From Treponema sp. (GTDB lineage: Bacteria; Spirochaetota; Spirochaetia; Treponematales; Breznakiellaceae), in NCBI GenBank assembly GCA_031271075.1, contig JAISWN010000241.1, positions 1-10,106 on the forward strand: a stretch of 10,106 bases of DNA. The letters run 5' to 3'. Below, piece after piece: positions 1-7,705 of the stretch. Position 1 is the stretch's first letter, and the number at the start of each line of letters is the position of its first letter. Both the position numbers and the translations under genes were made by a program. The notes under the pieces are model-generated. The model had not been told where the DNA came from and searched no databases. It saw only the letters and a list, made by a program, of their open reading frames with translations.

Positions 1-55
1 GCGGGAGGCCATCGCCGCCCAGTCCCCTTCTTCGGGGAGGGAACCGGCGGCCTAA
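1..55 (+). other. Left edge: possible 3' end of a plus-strand gene
   Basis: One plus-strand frame, with codons starting at base 2, stays open from the edge to a TAA at 53-55 and would give the tail REAIAAQSPSSGREPAA. It would be convergent with tssM. The other two plus frames also run open past this point, so openness alone proves little. On the minus strand an ATG at 12-10 could equally be the start of a gene leaving the window. Bases 14-19 (GCCGCC) and 46-51 (GGCGGC), with 23-27 and 34-38 inside them, can form a nested hairpin. The stretch is too short to identify anything. Confidence 0.2.
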
Positions 56-116
56 AGTTACTTTTTTCTAAATGATGCATCTAGCCCTAAAGTTACTTTT
101 TGAAATGAGGCATTTC
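51..116. repeat. Two imperfect tandem repeats downstream of tssM
   Basis: A motif of about 30 nt occurs twice, at 51-80 and 86-113, with starts 35 nt apart. Both copies begin CCTAAAGTTACTTTTT. Both continue with a variable dinucleotide or longer spacer and then AAATGA-T/G-GCAT. Inside each copy AAAGT-T-ACTTT is a near-perfect dyad. The second copy also contains a perfect inverted repeat, GAAATG-AGG-CATTTC, at 102-116. The block sits immediately 3' of the tssM stop and contains no open frame of note. It could be a protein-binding site, an RNA-processing or termination region for the tss operon, or debris of a dispersed intergenic repeat. It is not a standard rho-independent terminator on the minus strand, because the dyad there is followed by A residues rather than T residues. 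Confidence 0.6.
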
Positions 117-129
117 GGCAAGCACTGTT

Positions 130-3100
130 TTACCGCAGGCTAAAGGCCGGACGAACCGCATCTACCATACCATCACTTACCGTAACATCCGGCCAGTTTG
201 CATTTTCGTACCAGTCTTCCGCCGGGGGGAGATCGGCGCTGAAACTCAGGTTGATAAAGTAGACATACTCCCCGGTCTGATCGGAAAGGTAGATGGGGAT
301 ATACCGCTTCCCCTGGTCGTCCAGCACGCCGTCTTTCCGCAAATACAGGGACAAGACAACCCAGGGCCGGCTTAGGGTGTATTCAAAGGCCGGGGCCACA
401 TCGCCGGACATGACGTAGAAACGGAACCGGATCTCCTTCTCCTCGGCGTTCCCCTGGGCCAGGGGGGTCTCGGTCTTTTCGTAGGTGGTAAAACGCCGGC
501 TGGTCCGGCCGGCGGATACCTCGATGTACCGGAAGCGGTTTACCGCGGGCATCTTGCCGGGAACGGAAAGCTTGCTCTGGAGCTCAATGGGCGGCTGGTT
601 GACCGTCCAGGTCAGAGGCTTGCGCCGGTCGGCGGCGGCGGAAGCGAAAGTGTACAGGGTCTTGGCCCAGGTTTTGGCGATGTTCCCCTGGAAAAGGCTC
701 CGCCGCATGTCAAGGATCACCTGGGGTTCTTTGGCGTCAACGGGGGCGATGTCAATGCCCATTTCCCCCAGGAGCCAGGCCATGTCCCCCATCTCTTTGA
801 CGGTAAGAGCCCCCTCCACCGGGGCGTCGGCGCTGAAGGGCCAGGACTTAAAGACCGGGAGGCTCCGGCTGAACTCCTCAAGCCGTTTGGAGTAGTATAC
901 GTCCTGTAGAATCTTAAAGCCGTTGACAGCAAAATCATTCCACCAGCCCACCGCCAGTTCCTTGACATCCGAATAGGCGATCAGGTAGGTATCTTTGAGG
1001 ACCTGGGGCTCCTCCTGCTGGAGGGTCTTAAAGGCCGATTCCGGGTCGGCGGGCAGCCGGGACCAGGCGGAGAGCATCCGGTTGGTATTCTCGTTAAAGA
1101 ACGTGGAAAGGATGCCTATCTTGTCGTTCATTGAGGCGATATAGCCGTTCTTCCGTTTTATCGAAGCTTCGTCCAGCACGGCTTCGTCTACCTGGGAAAG
1201 TACCTCCTTCCCCTTGGTGTAGAGGCTCTGGAGAACCGAGTTGATCTGGTAGGACTGGTAGTCCCGCATCCGGGCACGGTACTCCTCCCAGTCCGTTAGG
1301 GGGGGATAGGCCCGTTCGGGGAAATTCCCCCAGTAGTCAATGTAGTGATCCAGGTAGGATTTGAAAGCCTGGAATTCCCGGAAATAACCGAAACTCTCCC
1401 GCATCTGGGGGTTGGGGTACTGTGCCACCAGTTCGGCAAAGTAAACCAGGTCGGCCACCAGGCCCTTAACCACCACGGGATCGTAGCTCTTGTCGTAGAC
1501 CAGATCCCCCAGGAGAACCCCCAGGGCCTGGCTGGAAAGGCTGAAGATATTGTCGTCCTTCGCGTTGGCCCGGACAAAGGCGGCGATCTGGGGCTCAGTG
1601 GAAGAAAAGATCGCCATCCCCGACTCCAGCACCGTGTAGCGGTTCACCGCCGCCAGGGCCTGCATCATGCCCCGCTGGCCCTGGGACAGGAAAAGCACCC
1701 GGTCGTTTTCGGCGAAGGGTTTTACGTAATTTTCGAAGGCCTCGGAGGAGGACTGGATACCGGCCTGGAGCCGCTGCCAGTTCCCGAGAAATTCGGATTT
1801 TTGGAGAGAGGCGGGATCGATCAGATCCGGCGCGGAGGCAAGACCGATTATCCGTTCCGCCACGGAGAAGAAGGACTGGGTCTCCTTGGGATCGTCGCTG
1901 ATCTTCCGGCTCATCAGATCGCTGTTACGCAGGGTCTGGGCGACGTTTTGTAAACCTTCCAGATCCCGGGAAAAGGTCGAAGAAAAATCCATCCGCAGTT
2001 TGCTTATCCGTCCCAGAACGGCAAGATTCGTATTACTGTAACGGATAGACCCAATCACGCTTTCAAGGTAATCCATGTCGCCGTTAAAGAGGCCTGAGTA
2101 TTCAATCCGAGCGACACTGAGGATCCCTGGCTGGAAGAGGTAATCGTTGATGTGGTTGTCGCTGAAAATATCAATCGTCCCCAGCCCGCCCGTGCCTCCC
2201 CCGGTCAGGGCGCCGGCCAGGGAAAAACTCCTGATTATGGCCGCCGCCGCCTTTACCTGGAGGATATCGTCGAAAAGCGCCCGCCCTGAGTTGGTAAGCT
2301 CAGTCTGGGAAAGGGTCAGGGCCTTCCATTCGGCTACCAGCCGGCGCAGTTGGCTCATGGTTTCCACCCAGCGTACCTCGGCGGCAATCTGGTTAAGCCG
2401 CGAGTAATTGGCGTTAAGGCGCTGGGAAATTAACACGATGCTCTTGATCTTCCCATACATGGAACCAGGGTAGGTAATCAGCCTTTCCCAGGTGGAGAGC
2501 ATAATACCCATTGCCGCCTGGCATGAGTGGATATACTCCTGAGAATCCAGGTAGGCCACATCCATGGAGAAGGTATGGCGCCGGTTGTAGCGAGGAAGGA
2601 ATGTATTCAGGAGCCCCAGGGTCTCCGGGGAAATATCGGGGATCAGGTAGCTGATCATATCCGGAATATTAAATTCTTTCAGGGCTACAATGCGGCTGTA
2701 ATCAACATCGCTTAACTGGCTAAAGAGTAAAAAAGAGTGTATGGCGTTCCGGGTTACCTGGTCCAACACTACCGGGGTGTTCTGCTGTTCCAGTAGTTTG
2801 TTCCCCACGTTTCTGATAACCGGGGTTCTGACCATGACGCCAAAAATCTGATCGTGGACAAAGGCCCGTTTCCCGTAGCCCATATTGGGATCGGGGCCGA
2901 AGAAGAACAGGGAAGCGAGTTTAAAACCCCAGGGGGCTATATGCTTCTGCTCCCGGGAGGAATAGATCTGGTAGAAATACTGGACCTTGGACAGGGGGAC
3001 GCCGAGCCCCCGGACTAAACCGGAATCCACCACATAGGAGCCCGGGGAGTCCTGGACAATCAGGGGGTTGTTCAGGGGCACCTTATTTTTAAAAGATTCA

Positions 3101-4536
3101 TCCAGGCTCCGGTAATATTCCGCCGCCGGGGCAAGGTCCATGCTGAGGTCCCCGTGCCCCAGTATCCCTGTTCCCAGCCAGACGCCCCCGGTCAGGAGTA
3201 AGGCCGCCGACGCCGCGTAGAGGGGGATGTAATGCCGGGCCTCCTCCTGGGGGGTAAGAACCGCGTTGGGCGAGGGGGTAAAGATAAGCTTGTTCAGCAG
3301 ATCCCGGGTAAAATAGGAACGGGGGCTAAGGGGTTTCTCCCCCGTCAGGGGGAATTCATCCACCCGCTTTTCCGCCAGGGCGGCAAGCCCCTGGCTCATG
3401 GTAACCCCCAGATCGGTAGAGGAGGTAAAGAAGATGCCTTCAAAGATCATGTTCCGGGAACCGTGGAAGTTATTCTCGCTAAAGAGGGTGTTGAGGTATA
3501 TATCCAGGTTCTTGTAGAGGGTGGCGAAATTCTCCGGGAAGAGGTATATCTTGCCCGTTACATCCATGCGGCTGGAAAGCCCGGAGAGCCTTTGGCCCAG
3601 TTCATGGGAGATCATGCTTTTCTTGCAGCCTATCCGCAGGCGCTGCAGGAGGGCGTCCCAGAAGGTCCTGAAACGGTCGGTGCTGTAGAGCCGGGTATTG
3701 TTGGAGAAACCCAGGATCTGGTGGCGCATCTCCTCCGGAAGGGTCATGATGTACTCCCGGAAGCCGTCCACCATGTCCAGTTTGGTTACCACCACCTGGC
3801 AGGGCAGGTACATGCCCAGGGTATGGAAAAGCTGGGAAAGCTCGGTAGCCATGAGGATCGCTTTTTTCTGGGAAAGCACGTCGTCGTCCGCCAGGATGGC
3901 GTCCGCGGGAATGGTGAGGATGATCCCGTCCAGGGGCCGTTTCCTCCGCTTGCGGTAGAGCTGCTGGATAATGTAGTTCCACTCGGCGCTGGAACCGTCC
4001 AGCCAGCGGTCAAAAAACACATGGCCGGAAATATCGCAGACCACCGCCTTGGCCCCCATCCACATCCGCACCGGCAGGCTGTCCTTGCCGTCGCTGGAGG
4101 CGGGGTTCTCCTCCTTTGCCGAGGGGATAAGCTCAAGTTCGCTGTTACCGAGGAAGGAGGATTTTCCGGATCGGGGTTCACCCAGAAGGATGTACCAGGG
4201 GAGATCGTAGGGCTTCCGTTTGTACTGGGCCGGCAGGGCGAAACCCTGGTTTAGGAGGAAATTTATCTCCTCGATCCGGTCGGAAAGGAGGTTTTTCGCC
4301 TTGTTTTGATCCTCCCCGCCTTTTGCCAGTTGGGCCACGTGCCGCCAGACCATCAGATCCTTAACGATGTTCCGGGTTTCCTTTTCTTTGATCTGCCGCC
4401 GCTTGAGTCTTTGTATCAGGGGAATGCCGACGATCAGAAAGATCAGCACCACCATGATGATGGAAATGATTTTGGCGTTATTATTGGTGCGAACCAGGCT
4501 AAGGAGTTGGGGAATGTAGCCAAACAGTTGTTTCAT
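130..4536 (-). CDS. tssM: T6SS inner-membrane channel protein TssM (IcmF/VasK family)
   Basis: TssM is the large inner-membrane subunit of the T6SS trans-envelope complex. Its periplasmic part contacts TssJ and its cytoplasmic part binds TssL and the baseplate. The 1468-residue product has a membrane segment at about 22-42. A cytoplasmic NTPase-like domain follows, with a Walker A GEPRSGKS (119-126), a CDISG Walker-B-like strand (168) and a TKLD guanine-type motif (251-254). A second membrane segment lies at about 438-460, followed by roughly 1000 periplasmic residues ending in a beta-rich tail. Many family members are nearer 1100-1300 residues and start with two closely spaced membrane helices; only one is visible here. 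The start is supported by a TGAGG ribosome binding site that overlaps the tssL stop codon 11 nt upstream. It is the last gene of the tssJKLM operon. The family call is firm; ATPase activity is not shown, since the Walker motif is dispensable in some systems. Confidence 0.94.
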   Translation of the reverse strand: MKQLFGYIPQLLSLVRTNNNAKIISIIMVVLIFLIVGIPLIQRLKRRQIKEKETRNIVKDLMVWRHVAQLAKGGEDQNKAKNLLSDRIEEINFLLNQGFALPAQYKRKPYDLPWYILLGEPRSGKSSFLGNSELELIPSAKEENPASSDGKDSLPVRMWMGAKAVVCDISGHVFFDRWLDGSSAEWNYIIQQLYRKRRKRPLDGIILTIPADAILADDDVLSQKKAILMATELSQLFHTLGMYLPCQVVVTKLDMVDGFREYIMTLPEEMRHQILGFSNNTRLYSTDRFRTFWDALLQRLRIGCKKSMISHELGQRLSGLSSRMDVTGKIYLFPENFATLYKNLDIYLNTLFSENNFHGSRNMIFEGIFFTSSTDLGVTMSQGLAALAEKRVDEFPLTGEKPLSPRSYFTRDLLNKLIFTPSPNAVLTPQEEARHYIPLYAASAALLLTGGVWLGTGILGHGDLSMDLAPAAEYYRSLDESFKNKVPLNNPLIVQDSPGSYVVDSGLVRGLGVPLSKVQYFYQIYSSREQKHIAPWGFKLASLFFFGPDPNMGYGKRAFVHDQIFGVMVRTPVIRNVGNKLLEQQNTPVVLDQVTRNAIHSFLLFSQLSDVDYSRIVALKEFNIPDMISYLIPDISPETLGLLNTFLPRYNRRHTFSMDVAYLDSQEYIHSCQAAMGIMLSTWERLITYPGSMYGKIKSIVLISQRLNANYSRLNQIAAEVRWVETMSQLRRLVAEWKALTLSQTELTNSGRALFDDILQVKAAAAIIRSFSLAGALTGGGTGGLGTIDIFSDNHINDYLFQPGILSVARIEYSGLFNGDMDYLESVIGSIRYSNTNLAVLGRISKLRMDFSSTFSRDLEGLQNVAQTLRNSDLMSRKISDDPKETQSFFSVAERIIGLASAPDLIDPASLQKSEFLGNWQRLQAGIQSSSEAFENYVKPFAENDRVLFLSQGQRGMMQALAAVNRYTVLESGMAIFSSTEPQIAAFVRANAKDDNIFSLSSQALGVLLGDLVYDKSYDPVVVKGLVADLVYFAELVAQYPNPQMRESFGYFREFQAFKSYLDHYIDYWGNFPERAYPPLTDWEEYRARMRDYQSYQINSVLQSLYTKGKEVLSQVDEAVLDEASIKRKNGYIASMNDKIGILSTFFNENTNRMLSAWSRLPADPESAFKTLQQEEPQVLKDTYLIAYSDVKELAVGWWNDFAVNGFKILQDVYYSKRLEEFSRSLPVFKSWPFSADAPVEGALTVKEMGDMAWLLGEMGIDIAPVDAKEPQVILDMRRSLFQGNIAKTWAKTLYTFASAAADRRKPLTWTVNQPPIELQSKLSVPGKMPAVNRFRYIEVSAGRTSRRFTTYEKTETPLAQGNAEEKEIRFRFYVMSGDVAPAFEYTLSRPWVVLSLYLRKDGVLDDQGKRYIPIYLSDQTGEYVYFINLSFSADLPPAEDWYENANWPDVTVSDGMVDAVRPAFSLR

Positions 4537-4547
4537 CTTGGGTATCC

Positions 4548-5252
4548 TCAGGGTGAAGGAGATTCGAGGGAACCGGGAATAGAGTTCTTCTCCACCCGGG
4601 AAAGAGCCTCCCGGTACTCGGAAGTAGCCTTACCGAAACTGATCAGGTTTACCAGGAGGGAGATCAGGGCAAAGAAGGCGGAAAAGATCAGGATTCCCCA
4701 GACAGCCTTGACAAAGCCGGGACGCCGGGGGGCAAGCCGCCTCTTTTCCAGGGAAATGTTTACCAGGGATTCGCTCTGGATATCCAGGACTTCGGGGGAT
4801 TTTTCCCCGCAGCGTTTAAGGGCGTCTTCCAGATACTCGGGGTTGCCGCGGTACACCCCCTCGAAACCCAGGCCCAGCATCAGGTAGTAGAGGCTTGCCG
4901 CGTCGGGGGATTCCTCCATGAGGGCTTCTTCCATAAGGTCGAAAAACTTTTCGTCCCCCGAAAGCTCGTTGTAACGCCGGGCCATGACCTGCCAGTCCTG
5001 GCTGAAGGGGAAATTCCCCTCTTTAACCATGTAGTCGATAAAGAACACCAGGGAATGTTCGATTTTCTGGTACTCCCGGGACAGGGAGGGGATCTTGGCG
5101 GCCTTTGTCCGGGCATCGGCCAGGAGGAATTCGATGTCTCCCTGGAACTTTTCCTTGACCGGGTGGCTGCCTCTGTGGACATACTGCCAGTAATTGCAGA
5201 TACAGACCAGGATAGGGTTACAGATCTTCTCCAGTTCGCTCAGGGAATTCAT
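4548..5252 (-). CDS. tssL: T6SS inner-membrane protein TssL (DotU/IcmH family)
   Basis: TssL is the tail-anchored inner-membrane partner of TssM, with a cytoplasmic helical domain that recruits the baseplate. The product has 234 residues, a normal length for a TssL without a peptidoglycan-binding extension. DotU-family landmarks are visible: VFFIDYMV (69-76), where many homologues have a more acidic IDE-type sequence, and LYYLMLGLGFEGVYR (121-135), the family's most conserved stretch. A basic patch (KRRLAPRR, 170-177) precedes one membrane helix at about 181-206. About 28 residues remain after it, with no OmpA-like peptidoglycan-binding domain. Its ATG shares one base with the TGA of tssK (TGATG), and a GGAGG lies about 8 nt upstream inside tssK, so translational coupling is likely. 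The start is well supported. Confidence 0.93.
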   Translation of the reverse strand: MNSLSELEKICNPILVCICNYWQYVHRGSHPVKEKFQGDIEFLLADARTKAAKIPSLSREYQKIEHSLVFFIDYMVKEGNFPFSQDWQVMARRYNELSGDEKFFDLMEEALMEESPDAASLYYLMLGLGFEGVYRGNPEYLEDALKRCGEKSPEVLDIQSESLVNISLEKRRLAPRRPGFVKAVWGILIFSAFFALISLLVNLISFGKATSEYREALSRVEKNSIPGSLESPSP

Positions 5253-6622
5253 CAGGCGCCTCCGCTTATGGTTATAAAGAGACTTGCCTCAAGGTTGGGG
5301 AAAAGATCCTTGGCCCAGTCGATGACCACCCCTTTTTCCCGGCACATTTCGTTCCACACCCGGGAAGATTCGGAAAGCTCCAGTTTGAACCACTGGGTAC
5401 GGCCTAAAACCGGAAGGAAACGGGGGGGGTAACGCAGTTCGGAAAGCTTTATACCCCGAACCCGGACGTTCTTGGCCCCCGGGTTGATCAGTTTGAAGGT
5501 ATCCCCCTGTTCCAGGGCCTCGGCCGTCGTCCGGTCATCCGTATCCGTATGGATAGCCAGGTAGATGTCCCCGGCCTGGACGATATTTTCCATGCTCAGG
5601 GCGGCGTAGAGATAGGCCCCCTCGTCGATGGGGGTAAAGTTGAGCCGGTTGTAGGCAACCCCCCCCTCGGCGGCGATAAAGGAGCGGATATCGTTGATCA
5701 CCGTGATAAACCGAGGGGCCGAATCGTAGTGAATGTACTCGCCGATCTCCCGGATGTCGTTGACCGGGTTGATCCCCATAAGTTCCGCCAGGAAGGAACT
5801 CAGTTCCACGTAGAGCCCGAAGGGGCTGATCCGCCCCGGACCCAGAAGCCGGGAAAGCCGGTTTTCGTAGAGGTTCAGCACCCGGAGCATCAGGGCGTTA
5901 TACGCGTCAATCCCGGAAAAATTTTCCGGCTTGAACCGTATCGAAGTCAGGGTGTTCAGCACCTTGTCCCGGCAGCGCCGGGTATCCGCCAGAAGGTTGT
6001 AGACCATACTGAACAGGGAACTGTCGGTACTGAGGAGTACGTAGGGGGGAATGTACTTCTCGTCTACCGTTACCCGGACGGAAGATTCATGGGCCACGAT
6101 CTTGAGCCGCAGGATGGGCAGAACCTGCATGTCCGCCGTATCGTCCAGGTTGGTAATCAGCCGGGCGTTGATCTTCCGGGTAATCACCGTGATCTCGTTA
6201 TCCCCCGAATTTTCGTCCCGAACCGAATTCTCCTTGACCAGGTAGATCTTCTTGGCCTCCGTCTGGGACTCGCCGGCCAGGTTGGCCTCCAGTTCCGACC
6301 AGTGGGGCACGGCGATACTGACGGTCAGCTCGGGAGGGTAACTCTTCAGGGCCTCCGCAAGATCCAGGGGTTTAAGGATGCAGTTCCCCGGCTCGCTCAG
6401 CTCCAGGCCGTCGGGCATGATGGCGGAAAAACGCTTCACCACCACGCGCAGCCCCGTGAGAGCCTCGGCGTCAAGCTCAAAGTCAATTAAACCGTCGATA
6501 TAGGGCAGGGAAAAACAGCGGTTCAGCCGGTTGTAGCTGGCGGTAACCCGCTGGAGGTACTGAAAATGATGGGGCTGCAGGAACTGGCCGTTGTTCCAGT
6601 GCAAAAACTGTTCAAAACGCAT
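5252..6622 (-). CDS. tssK: T6SS baseplate adaptor TssK (VasE/ImpJ family)
   Basis: TssK is a cytoplasmic trimer that links the T6SS baseplate to the TssJLM membrane complex. It is structurally related to phage receptor-binding proteins. The 456-residue product matches the usual length of about 440-460. It carries the N-terminal family signature HWNNGQFLQPHHFQ at residues 8-21, which normally reads close to W..G.FLQPQHFQ. It has no signal peptide or membrane segment, consistent with a cytoplasmic role. A GAGGGA ribosome binding site about 8 nt upstream supports the ATG at 6620-6622. It lies between tssJ (69-nt gap) and tssL (1-nt overlap). The family identification is strong because both the signature and the operon context agree. 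Confidence 0.94.
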   Translation of the reverse strand: MRFEQFLHWNNGQFLQPHHFQYLQRVTASYNRLNRCFSLPYIDGLIDFELDAEALTGLRVVVKRFSAIMPDGLELSEPGNCILKPLDLAEALKSYPPELTVSIAVPHWSELEANLAGESQTEAKKIYLVKENSVRDENSGDNEITVITRKINARLITNLDDTADMQVLPILRLKIVAHESSVRVTVDEKYIPPYVLLSTDSSLFSMVYNLLADTRRCRDKVLNTLTSIRFKPENFSGIDAYNALMLRVLNLYENRLSRLLGPGRISPFGLYVELSSFLAELMGINPVNDIREIGEYIHYDSAPRFITVINDIRSFIAAEGGVAYNRLNFTPIDEGAYLYAALSMENIVQAGDIYLAIHTDTDDRTTAEALEQGDTFKLINPGAKNVRVRGIKLSELRYPPRFLPVLGRTQWFKLELSESSRVWNEMCREKGVVIDWAKDLFPNLEASLFITISGGA

Positions 6623-6691
6623 AGGGCTTCCCTCTGGGCCGGCTCCGGAACCCGATCATACTAAAGTGTTTAAACCCGGTTCCGGGACCTG

Positions 6692-7219
6692 CTATTTATT
6701 CGTTTGAATAAACCGGGCCTCAGGCTCCCTGGGATCCACCGGCTTAACTCTTACTTCGGCAATCTGCGTGGGGCTTATCTCGAAGTAAATATCCTCCCAC
6801 TGGATAAACCGTTCCTTTATGTCCAAAGTCAGCATCCGCTTGTCGGCGGCCTTCATCTCCTCGGAGTAGGGCAGGTTCACAATGATCAACAATTTTTCCG
6901 GCTTTTTCCTGACCCATTTCTTCCACTCCATATCCCGGTAGTTCAGGGTAACCGGGGCGGTGATCTCCTCGGAGAAACGCAGCGTATGGGGAATCACTTC
7001 TGTCCTAAGGGCGCCGCCCGGGGCAAAGTAAGCTTCCACCCCGGCAGCCTTTATCTCGTCCGCGAGACTTGCCGGCACGGCGGCAATATCCACCTCGATT
7101 GAAGGGTAGATATTGTAATACCCGGCAATAGTTTGGGAGAGCCCGATGGTTATCCGGTAATGTTTGTAACACGAAGAGAAGGACAAAGTTACAAGCGCGA
7201 TAACCGCGAATCTTACCAC
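6692..7219 (-). CDS. tssJ: T6SS outer-membrane lipoprotein TssJ-like
   Basis: This is a probable TssJ (SciN/VasD-like) lipoprotein, which is tethered to the outer membrane and contacts the periplasmic end of TssM. The 175-residue product begins with a hydrophobic stretch ending in LSFSSC, giving a lipidated Cys17. The lipobox has Phe at -3, a looser form than the classical LxxC and one tolerated in spirochaetes. The mature part is rich in alternating beta-type strands (about 22-50, 80-125 and 135-165), consistent with the TssJ beta-sandwich, but overall similarity is weak. The call leans on position, as first gene of a tssJKLM operon, and on the lipoprotein signal. The GTG start at 7219 gives almost no positively charged n-region and has no well-spaced ribosome binding site. 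The frame is open upstream to a TAA, and a longer product starting at ACG (7255-7253) fits a strong Shine-Dalgarno much better. Confidence 0.8.
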   Translation of the reverse strand: MVRFAVIALVTLSFSSCYKHYRITIGLSQTIAGYYNIYPSIEVDIAAVPASLADEIKAAGVEAYFAPGGALRTEVIPHTLRFSEEITAPVTLNYRDMEWKKWVRKKPEKLLIIVNLPYSEEMKAADKRMLTLDIKERFIQWEDIYFEISPTQIAEVRVKPVDPREPEARFIQTNK

Positions 7220-7261
7220 GATCCCAAGCGGACCGAACCGTTCCAGGGTTTTCGTTTTTAT

Positions 7262-7267
7262 CCTCCC
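7262..7267 (-). promoter_or_regulatory. Strong Shine-Dalgarno (GGGAGG) that questions the tssJ start
   Basis: On the minus strand GGGAGG is followed by ATAAAA and then the in-frame triplet ACG at 7255-7253, a normal 6-nt spacing. No ATG, GTG or TTG lies at the right distance in the tssJ frame. The called GTG is 42 nt from this site. Starting at ACG adds twelve residues, TKTLERFGPLGI if read literally, so a normal start would give MKTLERF. This supplies the basic n-region that a lipoprotein signal peptide needs. Confidence 0.6.
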
Positions 7268-7293
7268 AGCTTGTTTTATATTCCCATGAAGAG

Positions 7294-7326
7294 ATTATAT
7301 ATTACCCCTTTAGGAAAGAATGTCAA
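7294..7326 (-). promoter_or_regulatory. Sigma70-like promoter of the tssJKLM operon
   Basis: A perfect TTGACA lies on the minus strand at 7326-7321. After 16 nt comes TAATAT (7304-7299), which overlaps a perfect TATAAT (7299-7294) at a 21-nt spacing. The first arrangement has the better spacing and the second has the better hexamer. Either would start transcription about 20-35 nt upstream of the GGGAGG ribosome binding site and tssJ. The surrounding DNA is clearly AT-richer than the genes. No obvious operator or sigma54 (GG-N10-GC) site is evident. Confidence 0.6.
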
Positions 7327-7366
7327 GTTGTCTGCGGCGGCGGGCAGGATAAACGCACAGGAATTT

Positions 7367-7686
7367 TTAACCCCGGACCAGACGGAACGTCACGGGCTTT
7401 TTTGAGTGAGGAGTGGATTGGCGGCCGGCGTCACGGTGACCGACACCCCCTCCGGCGACGGTGGTTTCACCGGTGTTTTTCACCCGCAGAGCCAGCTTTT
7501 ACCGGATTTCCTCGCCCATGACGGGTCCACGCGCCATCGGAGCGCAGGTCCGCATCCACCACGGCGTTAACCGTAAACCGCCTGACTTGCTCCGGGGGCA
7601 TATATCCCCGATCCGCATCGTATTGATCCCTGATGTGATCCCTGATGTTGACCAGGGTGATTTCCGTTCGTACTTCCCCCTCCCAT
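7367..7686 (-). pseudogene. Broken remnant resembling a small retropepsin-like (clan AA) aspartic protease
   Basis: An ATG at 7686, 19 nt after the stop of the coiled-coil gene, runs into a G-rich run and loses frame within a few codons. From 7676 another frame reads EVRTEITLVNIRD, then GYMPPEQVRRFTVNAVVD down to 7554. This resembles the N-terminal half of small aspartic-protease-like proteins, whose active site normally follows as D-T/S-G at this VVD. Here the DTG is absent and the text reads VVDADLRSDGAWT. A second shift then brings in EEIR, a TAA stop at 7501-7499 and KLALRVKNTGETTVAGGG. The frame closes at a TAA at 7369-7367. The 3' part also reads VSVTVTPAANPLLTQK in a third frame, so it may be a piece of a different gene. 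At least two frameshifts and a stop make function unlikely. The family call is from memory of the motif pattern and is tentative. Confidence 0.55.
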
Positions 7687-7705
7687 TATCTCTTATCCCG
7701 CTTCA

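Noticed and set aside
3232..4254. Long open plus-strand frame (340 codons) opposite tssM
   Set aside because: It lies entirely antisense to the conserved NTPase region of TssM and reads as a His/Gly/Val-rich composition typical of the reverse frame of a GC-rich gene. No family feature is visible.
5549..6490. Long open plus-strand frame (313 codons) opposite tssK
   Set aside because: It is antisense to a well-identified gene, has Asp/Val/Gly/Gln-rich shadow composition, and has no ribosome binding site or motif.
6675..6686. CCCGGTTCCGGG inverted repeat between tssJ and tssK
   Set aside because: The loop would be two bases and no T run follows on the minus strand, so it does not support a terminator. 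It may be chance in GC-rich DNA.
7372..7403. Possible plus-strand terminator: GACG-GAA-CGTC with flanking CCCG/CGGG and a T6 run
   Set aside because: The outer stem needs a lopsided 5-to-1 bulge, and no plus-strand gene ends here. The T run is on the wrong strand for the minus-strand genes.
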